Below, piece by piece: positions 9,002 through 20,700 of a DNA stretch of 64,000 nt. The notes under the pieces were generated by a model. That model did no database searches, had not been told where the DNA came from, and worked only from the letters and a program-made list of their open reading frames with translations. Source of the stretch: an uncultured Halomonas sp. (GTDB lineage: Bacteria > Pseudomonadota > Gammaproteobacteria > Pseudomonadales > Halomonadaceae); the NCBI RefSeq assembly GCF_947490095.1, contig NZ_CANLFS010000001.1:492279-556278 (forward strand), given 5' to 3'. Position numbers and translations under genes: made by a program. The first letter of the stretch is position 1. Each line of letters starts with the position of its first letter.

Positions 9002-9342
9002 GGCAGCCCTTCTTGATTGCACCAGCATTAATGAATCGCTTACTGACATTCCGCCAGCTAAGGGCATTCCCTAGTACGGATTCATTCGATGGCCACACAC
9101 CAACCTTACTCACGGTTACACTATGATGCAAATAAAAACTTTACACCACACATAGAAACACCATGCAGGTTGGATGAGTATCATGATTCGGGCAGCAGTG
9201 GAGGCTGGAACTATCACAAAGAGCTACGCTGGCACCTAAGCAGCACTTAACTGTGACAGCTCTGGCCCTTTGGGCGATGTAGCGCTACTGCCTTGATAGC
9301 ACGGCTCTTACAAGCCGAAATGTGTGAAAAAACACCATTCAC
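9002..9342. other. Gene-free region upstream of the dehydratase gene
   Basis: This comparatively AT-rich stretch lies between the dehydratase start and the nqrM terminator and presumably holds the promoter of the polysaccharide locus. I could not assign convincing -35 and -10 boxes. No coding frame of substance is apparent. Confidence 0.5.
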
Positions 9343-9379
9343 AAAAATAAAACCCCGCAGGGAAAGAGCCCAGCAGGGG
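9343..9379 (-). terminator. Rho-independent terminator of the nqr operon
   Basis: Read on the minus strand, an imperfect GC-rich hairpin (CCCC, GC and GGG arms around the loop CTCTTT) is followed directly by TTTTATTTTTG. It lies about 100 bases downstream of the nqrM stop. Confidence 0.85.
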
Positions 9380-9475
9380 ATGAGGGAGCAACGCCGCCTG
9401 CTCATGACATCGCAGGAGACGTTGAAGGGGCAGGTAATGTTAACGCCAGGCGGCGTTGAAGGGAGTCAAGCAGTT

Positions 9476-9730
9476 TTACCGCCGGGTGGCGTCGTATCCC
9501 AGGTCGGCACCGCGGCTCTCGTCGCTGCGCCGGCGCTCGCTGACGGCCTTGCGGTTCTCTTCCTCGCAGACATCGTCCTTGCCGCCGCAGATCTCGCAAC
9601 CGTCCTTGAGGCCGAGCTGGTTGAGCCCGCCACACGAGCCGGCGATGGGCTTGCGGCCCATGATCACGCCGACGGACATGGCCGCCATGACCAGCAACAT
9701 GAAGGCGAAGGCCATAAGCCAGATAGTCAT
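9476..9730 (-). CDS. nqrM: (Na+)-NQR maturation protein NqrM
   Basis: This 84-residue protein has one N-terminal membrane helix (about 3-24) followed by conserved cysteines at 33, 45, 48 and 55 in GSCGGLN and CEICG. This pattern matches NqrM (DUF539), a small factor needed to mature the Na+-translocating NADH:quinone reductase, thought to deliver iron for the membrane metal centre. AAGGAG precedes the ATG at good spacing. It follows nqrF on the same strand after a hairpin-containing gap of 131 bases. No apbE flavin transferase gene lies between them, unlike in some nqr operons. Confidence 0.93.
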   Translation of the reverse strand: MTIWLMAFAFMLLVMAAMSVGVIMGRKPIAGSCGGLNQLGLKDGCEICGGKDDVCEEENRKAVSERRRSDESRGADLGYDATRR

Positions 9731-9810
9731 CAGATTCTCTCCTTGGGAAGTACAGAATAGACAGTGTGTGTTGCCGCGCGTTCGGCCGGAAACGCGTCCT
9801 GCCCATGCAA

Positions 9811-9838
9811 CGGGGGCCGGCCTTGTGGCCGGCCCCCG
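9811..9838 (-). terminator. Hairpin between nqrF and nqrM
   Basis: A perfect 12-bp GC stem (CGGGGGCCGGCC) with loop TTGT lies just downstream of the nqrF stop. There is no U-tract, so it may stabilise mRNA or attenuate rather than terminate fully before nqrM. Confidence 0.5.
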
Positions 9839-9861
9839 TCATTACCCGCAGGCGATTGGCA

Positions 9862-11094
9862 TCATCCGCCGAAGTCGTCCAGCAGGATGTTTTCGGGCTC
9901 TACCCCGAGATCCAGCAGCAGCTTGATCACGGAGGCGTTCATCATGGGCGGCCCGCACATGTAGTACTCGCAGTCCTCGGGGGCCGGATGGTCCTTGAGG
10001 TACTTCTCGTAGAGGACGTTATGGATGAAGCCGGTGGGGCCTTCCCAGTTGTCCTCGGGCTGCGGGTCGGAGAGCGCCAGGTGCCAGTCGAAGTTATCGT
10101 GCTCTTCGGCCAGCTTGTCGTACTCCTCGTTGTAGAAGGTCTCGCGCCAGGAGCGTGCCCCGTACCAGAAGGTGATCTTGCGCTTCGTGTCGAGGCGCTT
10201 GAGCTGGTCGAAGATATGGCTGCGCATCGGCGCCATGCCGGCACCACCGCCCACGAAGACCATCTCGGCGTCGGTGTCCTTGGCGAAGAACTCGCCGAAG
10301 GGCCCCATCACCGTGACCTTGTCGCCCGCCTTCAGGCTGAAGACATAGGTCGACATCAGGCCCGGGGCATGATCGGTGTTGGGCGGCGGCGTGGCGATGC
10401 GGATGTTGAACTTGAGGATGCCCTTCTCTTCCGGGTAGTTCGCCATGGAGTAGGCGCGGATGACTTCCTCGTTGTTCTTGTGGGAGACATTGAACAGGCC
10501 AAATTTCTCCCAGTCGCCCCGGTACTCCTCCTCGATATCGAAGTCCTTGAAGGCGATATCGTAGGGCGGCGCCACCAGCTGCACGTAGCCACCGGCGCGG
10601 AAGGCCACTTCCTCGCCCTCCGGCAGCTTGAGGTTGAGCTCCTTGATGAAGGTGGCGACGTTGGGGTTCTCGATGACCTCGCATTCCCACTTCTTGACGC
10701 CGAAGACCTCCTCGGGCACCTCGATGCTCATGTCCTGCTTCACCGGCACCTGACAGGAAAGACGCCAGCCGTCCTTCTTCTCACGCATGGTGAAGTGGGC
10801 TTCCTCGGTGGGGAGGATGGCACCGCCCCCCTCCTCGACGCGGCACTTGCACTGGGCACAGGAGCCACCGCCGCCACACGCGGACGAGAGGAAGATGCCA
10901 TTGGCGGCCAGGGTGTTAAGCAGTTTCCCCCCGGCCTGGGTGGTGATGGTGTTCTCGGGATCACCATTGACCTCGATCTGCACATCGCCGGTGCTGACCA
11001 GCCGGCTGCGCGCGGCCAGGATCACCGCCGTCAGACCGATGATGATCACGGTAAACATGACCACACCGAGCAAGATGACTGATGTATCAACCAT
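9862..11094 (-). CDS. nqrF: Na+-NQR subunit F, NADH-oxidising flavoprotein
   Basis: This 410-residue subunit is the electron entry point of the Na+ pump. It has one N-terminal membrane helix (about 5-27), a 2Fe-2S ferredoxin domain with [12 protein letters not shown], an FAD-binding region containing RAYSMANYP, and an NADH-binding domain with [14 protein letters not shown] and a terminal YYMCGPPMM segment. Electrons pass from NADH to FAD to the 2Fe-2S cluster and on to the membrane subunits. It is the last of nqrABCDEF and is about 66 bases from nqrE. Confidence 0.97.
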   Translation of the reverse strand: MVDTSVILLGVVMFTVIIIGLTAVILAARSRLVSTGDVQIEVNGDPENTITTQAGGKLLNTLAANGIFLSSACGGGGSCAQCKCRVEEGGGAILPTEEAHFTMREKKDGWRLSCQVPVKQDMSIEVPEEVFGVKKWECEVIENPNVATFIKELNLKLPEGEEVAFRAGGYVQLVAPPYDIAFKDFDIEEEYRGDWEKFGLFNVSHKNNEEVIRAYSMANYPEEKGILKFNIRIATPPPNTDHAPGLMSTYVFSLKAGDKVTVMGPFGEFFAKDTDAEMVFVGGGAGMAPMRSHIFDQLKRLDTKRKITFWYGARSWRETFYNEEYDKLAEEHDNFDWHLALSDPQPEDNWEGPTGFIHNVLYEKYLKDHPAPEDCEYYMCGPPMMNASVIKLLLDLGVEPENILLDDFGG

Positions 11095-11160
11095 GTCGGT
11101 TTCCTATTGCTAGACGTTGTCGGGTGCCCGGCGCCACCGGCGCCGGGGCCTCAAGACGGC

Positions 11161-11778
<618 letters not shown>

Positions 11779-11779
11779 G

Positions 11780-12448
11780 TTACACGGCCTCCTTGGGTTC
11801 GGTGTTGGCCTTCATCTTGAACTCGTTCTCCTCGACCTGCTCCGGGTTGAGCGAACGCAGCACCCAGATGATCAGACCGATGATGAAGAAGGCCGACGGG
11901 GGCAGCAGCAGCAGGCCATTCGGCACATACCAGCCACCATTCTGTACGGTTTCCAGCACGGTCACGCCGAACACACTGCCCGAGCCGAACAGCTCGCGGA
12001 AGAAGCTCACCGTCATCAGGATGAAGCCGTAGCCCAGGCCGTTGCCGACGCCATCCAGAAACGACAGCTTGGGGCTGTTCTGCATGGCGAAGCCTTCGGC
12101 ACGGCCCATCACGATGCAGTTGGTGATGATCAGGCCCACGAACACCGAGAGCTGCTTGGACATCTCATAGGCATAGGCCTTGAGGATCTGGTCCACCACG
12201 ATCACCAGCGAGGCGATGATGGTCATCTGCACGATGATGCGGATGGACGACGGGATATGATGACGGATCAGCGACACGAACAGGTTCGAGAAGGCCGTCA
12301 CGAAGATCACCGCGATGGTCATGACCAGCGACACGCTCATGCTGCTGGTCACCGCCAGGGCCGAGCAGATCCCCAGGATCTGCAGCGCGATGGGGTTATT
12401 CTTGAATATCGGCGTCGTCAGGACGCCTTTGGGGGTCGGTTCAGACAT
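11780..12448 (-). CDS. nqrD: Na+-NQR subunit D
   Basis: This 222-residue membrane subunit is homologous to NqrE and pairs with it in an inverted topology in the pump. It shows about six hydrophobic segments and the conserved [18 protein letters not shown] motif near the N-terminus, whose cysteine lies in the membrane. It is packed between nqrC and nqrE with gaps of one or two bases. Confidence 0.97.
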   Translation of the reverse strand: MSEPTPKGVLTTPIFKNNPIALQILGICSALAVTSSMSVSLVMTIAVIFVTAFSNLFVSLIRHHIPSSIRIIVQMTIIASLVIVVDQILKAYAYEMSKQLSVFVGLIITNCIVMGRAEGFAMQNSPKLSFLDGVGNGLGYGFILMTVSFFRELFGSGSVFGVTVLETVQNGGWYVPNGLLLLPPSAFFIIGLIIWVLRSLNPEQVEENEFKMKANTEPKEAV

Positions 12449-12450
12449 CG

Positions 12451-13272
12451 TCAGGCTCCTTCGGTCTCATCGGTCTCGGGGGACGCCGTCTCGACGTTCT
12501 GCGGCGATACCTCGGCACGGAACTTGGCCAGGTATTCACCGAAGCCCTCCGGGCTCAGCCAGAACTGGACGAGATTGGTCACACCCTTGCTGGTCAGCGA
12601 GGCACCGGACAGCGCATCGACTTCGTTCTCGCCGCTGGCGCCGCCCTTGACCAGGGAAATCGCCGGTTGAACGCTATCGGCGTCGGCAAAGACTTCCTTG
12701 CCATCCCACTGGGCCTTCCAGCTCGGGTTATCCACTTCACCACCCAGACCCGGTGTTTCACCATGGGAATAGAAGGTGATGCCTTCGATGGTGTTGCCAT
12801 CTCCCTGAACGGACAGGTAGCCCCGCATCAGGCCCCACAGCCCCTGGCCGCGAACCGGCAGGATGATCTGATCGGGATCGTCCGGGTCGCCCACCAGATA
12901 GACGGTGCTGTAGTTCTCCTGGCGCGACAGGCCGGCGATATCCTTCTCCCCGGACAGCGTACGCGACTGCGCCGGATCCTTGGCGGCCTCGAAGCTGTTG
13001 AAGGTCTGCGGGTCGTACTCGTCCGAGTACTCACCGGTCTCGAGCTCGACCACGCGGGGCGTGATCTTCTCGCCGTAGGTCGCCTCGATATCGACGCCTT
13101 CCTGATACAGGTCCGCCACGGCCAGGATGTTGGACTTGCGGTCCAGCTCCTGGTTGAGCTGCTGCTGCGGACGCAATGCCACGGCGGCGGTAGAGACGAT
13201 GACCGAACACACGATGCAGAGTGCGAACGCCACCGTCAGGATCTTCTTGATGGAGTTATTACTCTGTGCCAT
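12451..13272 (-). CDS. nqrC: Na+-NQR subunit C (covalent FMN)
   Basis: This 273-residue subunit has an N-terminal membrane helix (about 9-30) and a periplasmic FMN-binding domain. The motif SGASLTSKG near residues 224-232 carries the threonine that accepts FMN by phosphoester linkage. The C-terminus is extended with acidic Ser/Thr/Glu residues ([10 protein letters not shown]). Its start overlaps the nqrB stop by one base, so coupling is likely. Confidence 0.97.
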   Translation of the reverse strand: MAQSNNSIKKILTVAFALCIVCSVIVSTAAVALRPQQQLNQELDRKSNILAVADLYQEGVDIEATYGEKITPRVVELETGEYSDEYDPQTFNSFEAAKDPAQSRTLSGEKDIAGLSRQENYSTVYLVGDPDDPDQIILPVRGQGLWGLMRGYLSVQGDGNTIEGITFYSHGETPGLGGEVDNPSWKAQWDGKEVFADADSVQPAISLVKGGASGENEVDALSGASLTSKGVTNLVQFWLSPEGFGEYLAKFRAEVSPQNVETASPETDETEGA

Positions 13273-14498
13273 CAGGCAGTCTCCTCGGCCGGTGCACCGG
13301 TGCGCTTGAGCCGGCGCTTGATGTTGGCCTGAACAAAGAAGTGGTCGATCAGCGGCGCGAACAGGTTGGCGAACAGGATCGCCAGCATGATGCCCTCAGG
13401 GAAGGCCGGGTTCACGACGCGGATCAGCACGGTCATGACGCCGATCAGGGCGCCGAAGATCAGCCGTCCCTGGCTCGTCATGGCGGCGGACACCGGATCG
13501 GTGGCCATGAACACCATGCCGAAGGCGAAACCGCCCAGCACCAGGTGCCAGTACCATGACATGGCGAACATCGGGTTGGTGTCGGAGCCGATCAGGTTGA
13601 ACAGCGCACTGGTCGCCACCATGCCCAGGAACACACCCAGCATGATTCGCCAGGAGGCGATGCCGGTCCACAGCAGTACCGCCGCCCCGATCAATATCGC
13701 CAGCGTCGAGGTCTCACCCACGGAGCCGGGGATAAAGCCGAGGAAGGCGTCCCACCAGCTGAACTTGTCGCTGAGCGCGGTCATGCCGTCCTGGAAGGCC
13801 GTGGACAGCGCCGTGGCACCGGTGAAGCCATCCGCGGCGACCCACACCGCATCACCGGAAATCTGTGCCGGATAGGCGAAGTACAGGAAGGCGCGGCCGG
13901 TCAATGCCGGGTTGAGGAAGTTCTTGCCGGTCCCCCCGAAGATCTCCTTGCCGATCACCACGCCGAAGGTGATGCCCAGCGCCACCTGCCACAGCGGAAT
14001 GGTCGCGGGGAGAATCAGCGCATAGAGGACGGAGGTCACGAAGAAACCCTCGTTGACCTCGTGGCCACGCTTGATGGCGAACAGCACCTCCCAGAAGCCA
14101 CCGACCACGAAGGTGACCAGGTAGATCGGCAGGAAGTAGGTGGCCCCCAGCACGAAGTTGGCCCACAGGCTGTCGGCGTTATGGCCAGACGCCAGCACCA
14201 TCATGATGGCCTCGCGCCAGCCGGCCATGGAGCCATAGCCGTCGGCGATGGCCAGGTTGGCCTGCCAGCCGGCATTCCACATGCCGAAGAACATCGCCGG
14301 GAAGGTGCACAACCAGACGGTGATCATGATGCGCTTGAGGTCGACGCCATCGCGCACATGGGCGGTGGTCTTGGCGACATCGGGGGGCGCATAGAAGATC
14401 GTGTCCACCGCCTCGTAGAGCGGGTAGAACTTCTCGTACTTGCCGCCCTTGTGGAAGTGCGGCTCGAGACTATCGAGTGTCTGTCGAATACCCATCAT
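13272..14498 (-). CDS. nqrB: Na+-NQR subunit B (covalent FMN, Na+ translocation)
   Basis: This 408-residue membrane subunit has many hydrophobic helices and is the main Na+-translocating and quinone-reducing part of the pump. The motif [11 protein letters not shown] contains the threonine expected to carry covalent FMN. It begins [21 protein letters not shown], very like NqrB from Vibrio and Pseudomonas. Its start codon overlaps the nqrA stop (TGATG). Confidence 0.97.
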   Translation of the reverse strand: MMGIRQTLDSLEPHFHKGGKYEKFYPLYEAVDTIFYAPPDVAKTTAHVRDGVDLKRIMITVWLCTFPAMFFGMWNAGWQANLAIADGYGSMAGWREAIMMVLASGHNADSLWANFVLGATYFLPIYLVTFVVGGFWEVLFAIKRGHEVNEGFFVTSVLYALILPATIPLWQVALGITFGVVIGKEIFGGTGKNFLNPALTGRAFLYFAYPAQISGDAVWVAADGFTGATALSTAFQDGMTALSDKFSWWDAFLGFIPGSVGETSTLAILIGAAVLLWTGIASWRIMLGVFLGMVATSALFNLIGSDTNPMFAMSWYWHLVLGGFAFGMVFMATDPVSAAMTSQGRLIFGALIGVMTVLIRVVNPAFPEGIMLAILFANLFAPLIDHFFVQANIKRRLKRTGAPAEETA

Positions 14499-15847
14499 CA
14501 GGCCTCTTTCTCGATCGTGTTGAGGTTGTCACGCAGGATGGGACCGTACTCATACTTACCGGGACACACATAGGTGCACAGGGCCAGGTCCTCTTCGTCC
14601 AACTCCAGGCATCCGAGCTGCATGGCGGTCTCGATATCGCCGACGATCAGCGAGCGCAGCAGCTGGGTGGGCAGGATATCCAGGGGCATGACCTGCTCGT
14701 AGGCCCCCACCGGCACCATGGCCCGTTCGGACCCGTTGGTCGACGTGGTCGGTGCGTAATCCTTGAGGCCGGTCAGCTTCGAGAGATAGATGCCCATCAC
14801 CGAGTGACGATTCTTGCCTGCCGAGATCCAGCCCATGAAGGCACGCTTGTTGCCTTCCTCGAGCAGGCTCACCTGATTATGGAAGCGTCCCAGGTAGCGC
14901 AGGTTGCCTTCGCAGGTAAAGCCCGAGAAGACGGAACCGGAAATGACCCGGGTATCATCCGGGTCGATGACCTCGCCTTTCAGGCACTCTTCGGTGCTGG
15001 CGCCGATGCGGGTGCGCAGCAGCCGCGGCTTCTCGGCCCGGGGCCCGCCCACGGCCACCACCCGGCTGACATCCAGCTTGCCCTCGGCGAACAACTTGCC
15101 GAAGGCGATGACGTCCTGATAGCCGATCGTCCAGACGCGCTTGTGCAGGGCGACGGGAGACAGATGATGGATATGCGTGCCCACCAGGCCTGCCGGGTGC
15201 GGTCCCGCGAAGGTCTGGGCCTGCACACCGTCGATATTGCCGCCGGGGATGCTGCTGTCCGGGCCACTGCACAGGTAGACATTGCCCTCGGTGAGACGGG
15301 TCAGCACCTTGAGGCCATCTTCGAAGGCCTGGGTCTGCTCGTGGATCACCATGGCCGGGTCGGCCGCCAGCGGGTGGGTATCGATGGCCGTCACGAAGAT
15401 ATCGGCGGGCACGCCGTCGATGGCCGGCGTGCGCGAGTAGGGACGCGTGCGCAGGGCGGTCCACAGGCCCGATTCGACCAGCTGGTCGACCACGACCTGG
15501 CGCTCCAGCCCGGCCAGCTTGTCGCGGCCATGGGCGGTGAAGGCGACCGCCTCTTCGGACTCATCGACCTCGATCACCACCGAGAGCAGACGACGCTTCT
15601 CTCCGCGGTTGATGGCTATCACCTTGCCGGCGGCCGGCGCCGTGAAGCGCACGCCGTCGATCTTCTTGTCGGTAAACAGCAGCTGGCCAAGCCTGACGGC
15701 ATCCCCCTCCTTGACCTCCATGGTCGGCTTCATGCCGACATAATCGGTGCCCAGGACCGCCACGTGACGCACCGGCTGCGCATCGTCGATACGCTGCTCG
15801 GGCGCTCCCGTGATGGGGAGATCCAGGCCTTTCTTGACTTCGATCAT
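14498..15847 (-). CDS. nqrA: Na+-NQR subunit A
   Basis: This 449-residue peripheral subunit of the pump is involved in ubiquinone access. The N-terminus [18 protein letters not shown] is the family start, so I use the ATG at 15847 with GGCGAGA just upstream rather than a longer frame beginning upstream. It is the first gene of nqrABCDEF-nqrM, with a good promoter about 80 bases upstream. In a halophile this pump would feed a sodium motive force for transport and motility. Confidence 0.96.
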   Translation of the reverse strand: MIEVKKGLDLPITGAPEQRIDDAQPVRHVAVLGTDYVGMKPTMEVKEGDAVRLGQLLFTDKKIDGVRFTAPAAGKVIAINRGEKRRLLSVVIEVDESEEAVAFTAHGRDKLAGLERQVVVDQLVESGLWTALRTRPYSRTPAIDGVPADIFVTAIDTHPLAADPAMVIHEQTQAFEDGLKVLTRLTEGNVYLCSGPDSSIPGGNIDGVQAQTFAGPHPAGLVGTHIHHLSPVALHKRVWTIGYQDVIAFGKLFAEGKLDVSRVVAVGGPRAEKPRLLRTRIGASTEECLKGEVIDPDDTRVISGSVFSGFTCEGNLRYLGRFHNQVSLLEEGNKRAFMGWISAGKNRHSVMGIYLSKLTGLKDYAPTTSTNGSERAMVPVGAYEQVMPLDILPTQLLRSLIVGDIETAMQLGCLELDEEDLALCTYVCPGKYEYGPILRDNLNTIEKEA

Positions 15848-15926
15848 AGTCTCGCCCAGTTGATGGATCGGAAAAACGAAGGAAAGGGCTACGAGGCACG
15901 CCCGGCCCACCCCGAAAATCCACCGC

Positions 15927-15955
15927 ATTATAAAGACAAGGCAAGGGGATGACCA
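15927..15955 (-). promoter_or_regulatory. Sigma70-type promoter of the nqr operon
   Basis: On the minus strand TGGTCA (15955-15950) and a perfect TATAAT (15932-15927) are separated by 17 bases, about 80 bases upstream of the nqrA start. Confidence 0.65.
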
Positions 15956-16050
15956 CCTGAGCGAAGGTCGCAAGGCGATGTCTTCGCCGCCCGAGACCCC
16001 GGCACAGGCGGCGGCATGCGGCGGTTTCCCACCACGCCATGGAGACGGAA

Positions 16051-16080
16051 AGGGGCGGGAAGATTTCTCTCCCCGCCCCT
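16051..16080 (-). terminator. Probable terminator of the gap-like gene
   Basis: A 9-bp stem AGGGGCGGG/CCCGCCCCT with a 12-base loop lies about 40 bases downstream of the stop at 16120. On the minus strand it is followed by only a short T-rich run (TTCC). Confidence 0.45.
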
Positions 16081-16119
16081 CGACACCATCCCGTTCGCGG
16101 GTGGTCGTCGCGCTTACAC

Positions 16120-17583
16120 TTACGCCGTTGCGCGCGGCAGCTTCAGGAAGTTGACATTGGACATATGCTGCAGGATGCGAATCACCTGACAGCTATAGCC
16201 GAACTCGTTGTCATACCAGACGTAGAGCACGGCGTTCTGGCCGTTGGCGATGGTCGCCTGGGCGTCGACGATGCCGGCATGGCGGTTGCCGACGAAGTCG
16301 GTGGAGACCACCTCGGTGGAGTCGACATAGTCGATCTGCTTCTGAAACGGCGAATCCAGCGACATCTGGCGCAGGAAGTCATTGAGCGCACCGGCATCGG
16401 TGGCCGTCTCCAGGCGCAGGTTGAGGATCGCCATGGAGACGTTGGGGGTCGGCACCCGAATGGCGTTGCCGGTCAGCTTGCCATCGAATTCGGGCAGCGC
16501 CTTGGCCACCGCCTTGGCGGCGCCGGTCTCGGTCAACACCATGTTGAGCGGTGCGCTGCGTCCGCGACGATCGCCCTTGTGGTAGTTGTCGATCAGGTTC
16601 TGGTCGTTGGTGTAGCTGTGCACCGTCTCGACATGGCCATGCTCGACGCCGAACTCATCGTTGAGCACCTTGAGCACCGGCACGATGGCGTTGGTGGTAC
16701 AGGAGGCCGCGGAGATGATGCGGTCATCATCGCTCAGGTCGTCGTGGTTGATGCCGTAGACGATATTCTTGACGTCGCCCTTGCCCGGCGCGGTGAGCAG
16801 CGCCTTGGCCACGCCCTTGCACTGCAGGTGCTGGCCGAGACCATCCTCGTCGCGCCAGATACCGGTGTTGTCCACCACCACGGCGTTGTCGATGCCGTAG
16901 GCCGTATAGTCGACATCGGTGGGGGCGTCGGCGTAGATCACCTGGATGACATTGCCGTTGGCCGTGAGGGTGCGCGCCTCGACGTCGACGCTAATAGTGC
17001 CATCGAAGGGGCCATGCACGGAGTCGCGACGCAGGAGACTGGCGCGTTTCTCGAGGTCCTTGGCGATGTCACCGCGGCCGCGCACCACGATGGCACGCAG
17101 GCGCAGCAGGTTGCCGCCACCGGCCTTTTCCACCAGGACCCGGGCGAGGATGCGGCCGATGCGGCCGAAGCCGTAAAGGACCACGTCCTTGGGCTCGCCG
17201 TTGCCGGCATCGGCGCCATGGGCGTCGACGATCTCGGCGAGCTCCTCGCGCAGGAAGGCCACGGCGTCGCCGCCGCCCTGTTTCTTGAAGGCGACGCCCA
17301 GCTTGCCGATATCGACATGGGCCGGCCCGAGATTGAGCTCGGTCATCGCCTTGACCAGCGGATAGGTGTCCTGCACGGATAGCTCGGTGCCTTCCACCTT
17401 CCGTACGAAGCGATGATCCTTCAGAATGCGGATCACGCTACGATTGAACTGCGACCGCCCATAAAGCGTCGTGACCACATTATTGTGACGGTAGAGGCTA
17501 CCGATCATCGGGATCATCTGCTCGACTAACGCCTGGTTGTCGTGCCATTCCTGGAAGACAATATCGGACGGTTGCTGACTCAC
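16120..17583 (-). CDS. gap: Glyceraldehyde-3-phosphate dehydrogenase, long form
   Basis: This protein of about 487 residues has the GAPDH catalytic motif [10 protein letters not shown] and the NAD-binding motif [12 protein letters not shown], preceded by an N-terminal extension of more than 100 residues (including [18 protein letters not shown]). This is the long GAPDH type found next to mfd in Pseudomonas. It interconverts glyceraldehyde-3-phosphate and 1,3-bisphosphoglycerate. I choose the GTG at 17583, which has AGTGAGG upstream. In-frame ATGs at 17622 and 17649 would add 13 or 22 residues without an obvious site. The order nqrA, gap-like, mfd matches Pseudomonas synteny. Confidence 0.88.
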   Translation of the reverse strand: MSQQPSDIVFQEWHDNQALVEQMIPMIGSLYRHNNVVTTLYGRSQFNRSVIRILKDHRFVRKVEGTELSVQDTYPLVKAMTELNLGPAHVDIGKLGVAFKKQGGGDAVAFLREELAEIVDAHGADAGNGEPKDVVLYGFGRIGRILARVLVEKAGGGNLLRLRAIVVRGRGDIAKDLEKRASLLRRDSVHGPFDGTISVDVEARTLTANGNVIQVIYADAPTDVDYTAYGIDNAVVVDNTGIWRDEDGLGQHLQCKGVAKALLTAPGKGDVKNIVYGINHDDLSDDDRIISAASCTTNAIVPVLKVLNDEFGVEHGHVETVHSYTNDQNLIDNYHKGDRRGRSAPLNMVLTETGAAKAVAKALPEFDGKLTGNAIRVPTPNVSMAILNLRLETATDAGALNDFLRQMSLDSPFQKQIDYVDSTEVVSTDFVGNRHAGIVDAQATIANGQNAVLYVWYDNEFGYSCQVIRILQHMSNVNFLKLPRATA

Positions 17584-17696
17584 GTGTGGCCTCACTGATG
17601 AAATCAAAGGGTTCACGGCCATTATCCCGGGGCCGGAACCCCGCGGCAATGACTGGATGGTCGCACTCGCTGTAGGCGGATTACAGAACCGGGCGT

Positions 17697-17725
17697 TTGA
17701 CTACAAGACTCGGGGTGGCTGATAT
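17697..17725 (+). promoter_or_regulatory. Sigma70-type promoter of mfd
   Basis: TTGACT (17697-17702) and TGATAT (17720-17725) are separated by 17 bases, about 70 bases upstream of the mfd start in the divergent gap. Confidence 0.5.
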
Positions 17726-17793
17726 GCTGGTCGCCCTCGAGGAGCCACACAGGATCCGTCGGGCCGCGCCCGTCGACAGCCCAATACGAGACC

Positions 17794-20700
17794 ATGCCAA
17801 CATTCACGCCGCTCGATCCCCCGCCCCCCCAGGGGCTACGCGAAACACGTTATTGGCAGATGCCCCAGGGCAGCGGGGCCGCCCTGGCCCTTTCACGCCT
17901 GGCCGGCGATGCCCCGCTGCTGGTGGTCACCGCCGATACCGCCCAGGCCCTGCGCCTGGAGAATGAACTACGCTTCTTCAGCCGGGTACCGGTGCTGCCC
18001 TTCCCCGACTGGGAGACTCTGCCCTACGACAGCTTCTCTCCCCATCAGGACATCGTCTCCGCGCGCCTGCGAACCCTGCGCCAGCTCCAGGACGGCGCCC
18101 ACGGCATCGTGCTGGTGCCGATCAACACCCTGATGCAGCGCCTGGCACCGGTCGACTATATTGCCGGACGCGTGCTGACCCTGGAGGTCGGCCAGCCACT
18201 GGACCGCGAGGGCTTCCGCGATGCCCTGTCCCGGGCCGGCTACCGAGCCGTCGAGACCGTCTACGAGCCCGGCGAATACGCCCTGCGCGGCGCCCTGATC
18301 GACCTCTTCCCCATGGGCATGGAGGCACCGCTGCGTATCGATCTGTTCGATGACGAGATCGACACCCTGCGTACCTTCGACCCCGACACCCAGCGCAGTG
18401 ACGAGAAGGTCGAACGTGTCGAGCTGTTGCCGGCCCACGAATATTCGCTGTCACGCGGCGCCATTGCCTGCTTCCGCGAGGGCTTCGAGACGCTGTTCGA
18501 TGTCGACCCGCGCCAGTGCCCCCTCTACCTGGACGCGCTCAAGGGCATCCCCTCCCCCGGCCTGGAGCAGTATCTGCCGCTGTTCTTCGAGGAGACCGCC
18601 ACCCTCTTCGAGCACCTCGCCGAGAGCACCCGCGTCGCGCTGTTGCCGGGCTGCCTGGCCGCCGCCGAGCACCACTGGGCATCCATCGAGAGCCGCTTCG
18701 ACAACCTGGGGGTGGACCCCACCCGACCGCTGCTGCCGCCTCATCGCGCCTTCGTGCCGGTCGCCGAGCTGTTCGCGGCGATCAAGCGCCATCCGCGCGT
18801 CGAGCTCACCGACCAGAGCGAGCATCGCCACGCCCTGACACCAACCACTCAGGCGCCCCCCGAGGTGGGCATCAATGCCCGGGCCAAGGAGCCGCTGGCC
18901 CCCCTGGCCCGCTTCCTGGAGGCCCGCGGCGATACCCGGGTGCTGTTCGTGGCGGAGTCTCGCGGGCGCCGTGAGGCCCTGGAGGAGACCCTGGCGCCTC
19001 TGCGCCTGGCGCTGCCCCACGTCGAGGACTTCGCCGACTTCCTCGCAAGCGATGCCCCCATTGCCATCACCGAGGGCGAGCTCGAAGCCGGGCTCTGGCT
19101 GACCGAGCCCAACCTCGCGGTGATCAGCGAGGCCGAGCTCTACGGCGAGGTGGTGCGTCAGTCCCGCCGCCGGGAAAAGGCCACCGATGCCGATGAGCTG
19201 GCCATCCGCCACCTCTCCGAGCTGCGCCCCGGTGTACCGGTCGTCCACCAGGCCCATGGCGTGGGGCGCTACCGGGGCCTGGAGACCCTCGAGACCGGCG
19301 GCCAGGCCGCCGAGTTCGTCACCCTGGAGTATGCCGATGGCGCCCGGCTCTATGTGCCGGTGGAGAACCTGCATCTCATCTCGCGCTATGCCGGCGCCGA
19401 TGACGAGCTCGCCCCGCTGCACCGACTGGGTTCCGAACAGTGGCAGAAGGCGCGGAAGAAGGCCGCCGAGAAGGTCCGCGACTCCGCCGCGGAGCTGCTG
19501 GATATCTATGCCCGCCGCGAGGCCCGGGAAGGCTTTGCCTGTGAGCCGCCGGACACCGAATACTCACGCTTCGCCGCCGCCTTCCCCTTCGAGGAGACCC
19601 CCGACCAGCGCGCCGCCATCGAGGCCGTGATCGAGGACATGACCGCGCCGCGCCCCATGGATCGCGTGGTATGCGGCGATGTGGGCTTCGGCAAGACCGA
19701 GGTGGCCATGCGGGCCGCCTTCCTGGCGGTACACTCCGGGCGCCAGGTGGTGGTACTGGTGCCCACGACCCTGCTGGCTCGCCAGCACTTTGATAATTTC
19801 CGGGACCGCTTCGCCGACACCGCGGTCAATATCGAGCTGATCTCGCGCTTCACCGCCGGCAAGGGGCAGGCCGAGTCTCTCAAGCGCATCGAGGAGGGCC
19901 AGGCGGATATCGTGATCGGTACCCACAAGCTGCTCTCGAAATCCATGCGCCTCCCCAGGATGGGCCTGTTGGTCATCGATGAGGAACATCGCTTCGGCGT
20001 CGCCCAGAAGGAGCGCCTGAAGAGCCTGCGGGCCGAGGTGGATATCCTCACCATGACGGCCACGCCGATCCCCCGTACGCTGAACATGGCGATGAGCGGC
20101 ATCCGCGACCTGTCGATCATCGCCACGCCGCCGGCGCGGCGCCTGTCGGTCAAGACCTTCGTGCAGCGCCACGACGAGGCGGTGCTCAAGGAGGCGATCC
20201 TGCGCGAGATACTCCGCGGCGGGCAGGTCTATCTCCTGCACAATGACGTCAAGACCATTGAGACCACCGCCGAGACGGTGCGCGAGCTGGTGCCCGAGGC
20301 CCGGGTCGGCGTGGCCCACGGTCAGCTGCCCGAGCGCGCCCTGGAGCGGGTGATGTCCGACTTCTATCACAAGCGCCACAATGTGCTGGTGTGCTCCACC
20401 ATCATCGAGACCGGCATCGATGTGCCCAGCGCCAACACCATCCTGATCGAGCGCGCCGACAAGTTCGGCCTGGCCCAGCTCCACCAACTGCGCGGCCGGG
20501 TCGGGCGCAGCCATCACCAGGCCTATGCCTACCTGCTGACCCCACCGCCCAAGGCGATGACCCGGGATGCCATCAAGCGCCTGGAGGCCATCGGTGCCGC
20601 CGAGGACCTGGGCGCCGGCTTCACGCTGGCCAGCCACGACATGGAGATCCGCGGCGCCGGGGAGCTGCTCGGCGACGACCAGAGTGGCCAGATGGAGGCG

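Noticed and set aside
9811..9838. Full transcription terminator between nqrF and nqrM
   Set aside because: No U-tract follows on the minus strand, and a strong terminator with a U-tract exists after nqrM, so the hairpin is kept only as a possible attenuator or mRNA-stability element.
14477..15952. A 491-codon open frame on the plus strand opposite nqrA
   Set aside because: It is a frame shadow produced by high-GC codon bias opposite a well-recognised gene. Its product is low-complexity and lacks family motifs.
16120..17649. Start of the gap-like gene at the upstream ATG (17649)
   Set aside because: The extra residues do not resemble the family N-terminus and lack a ribosome-binding site, while GTG at 17583 has AGTGAGG in place.
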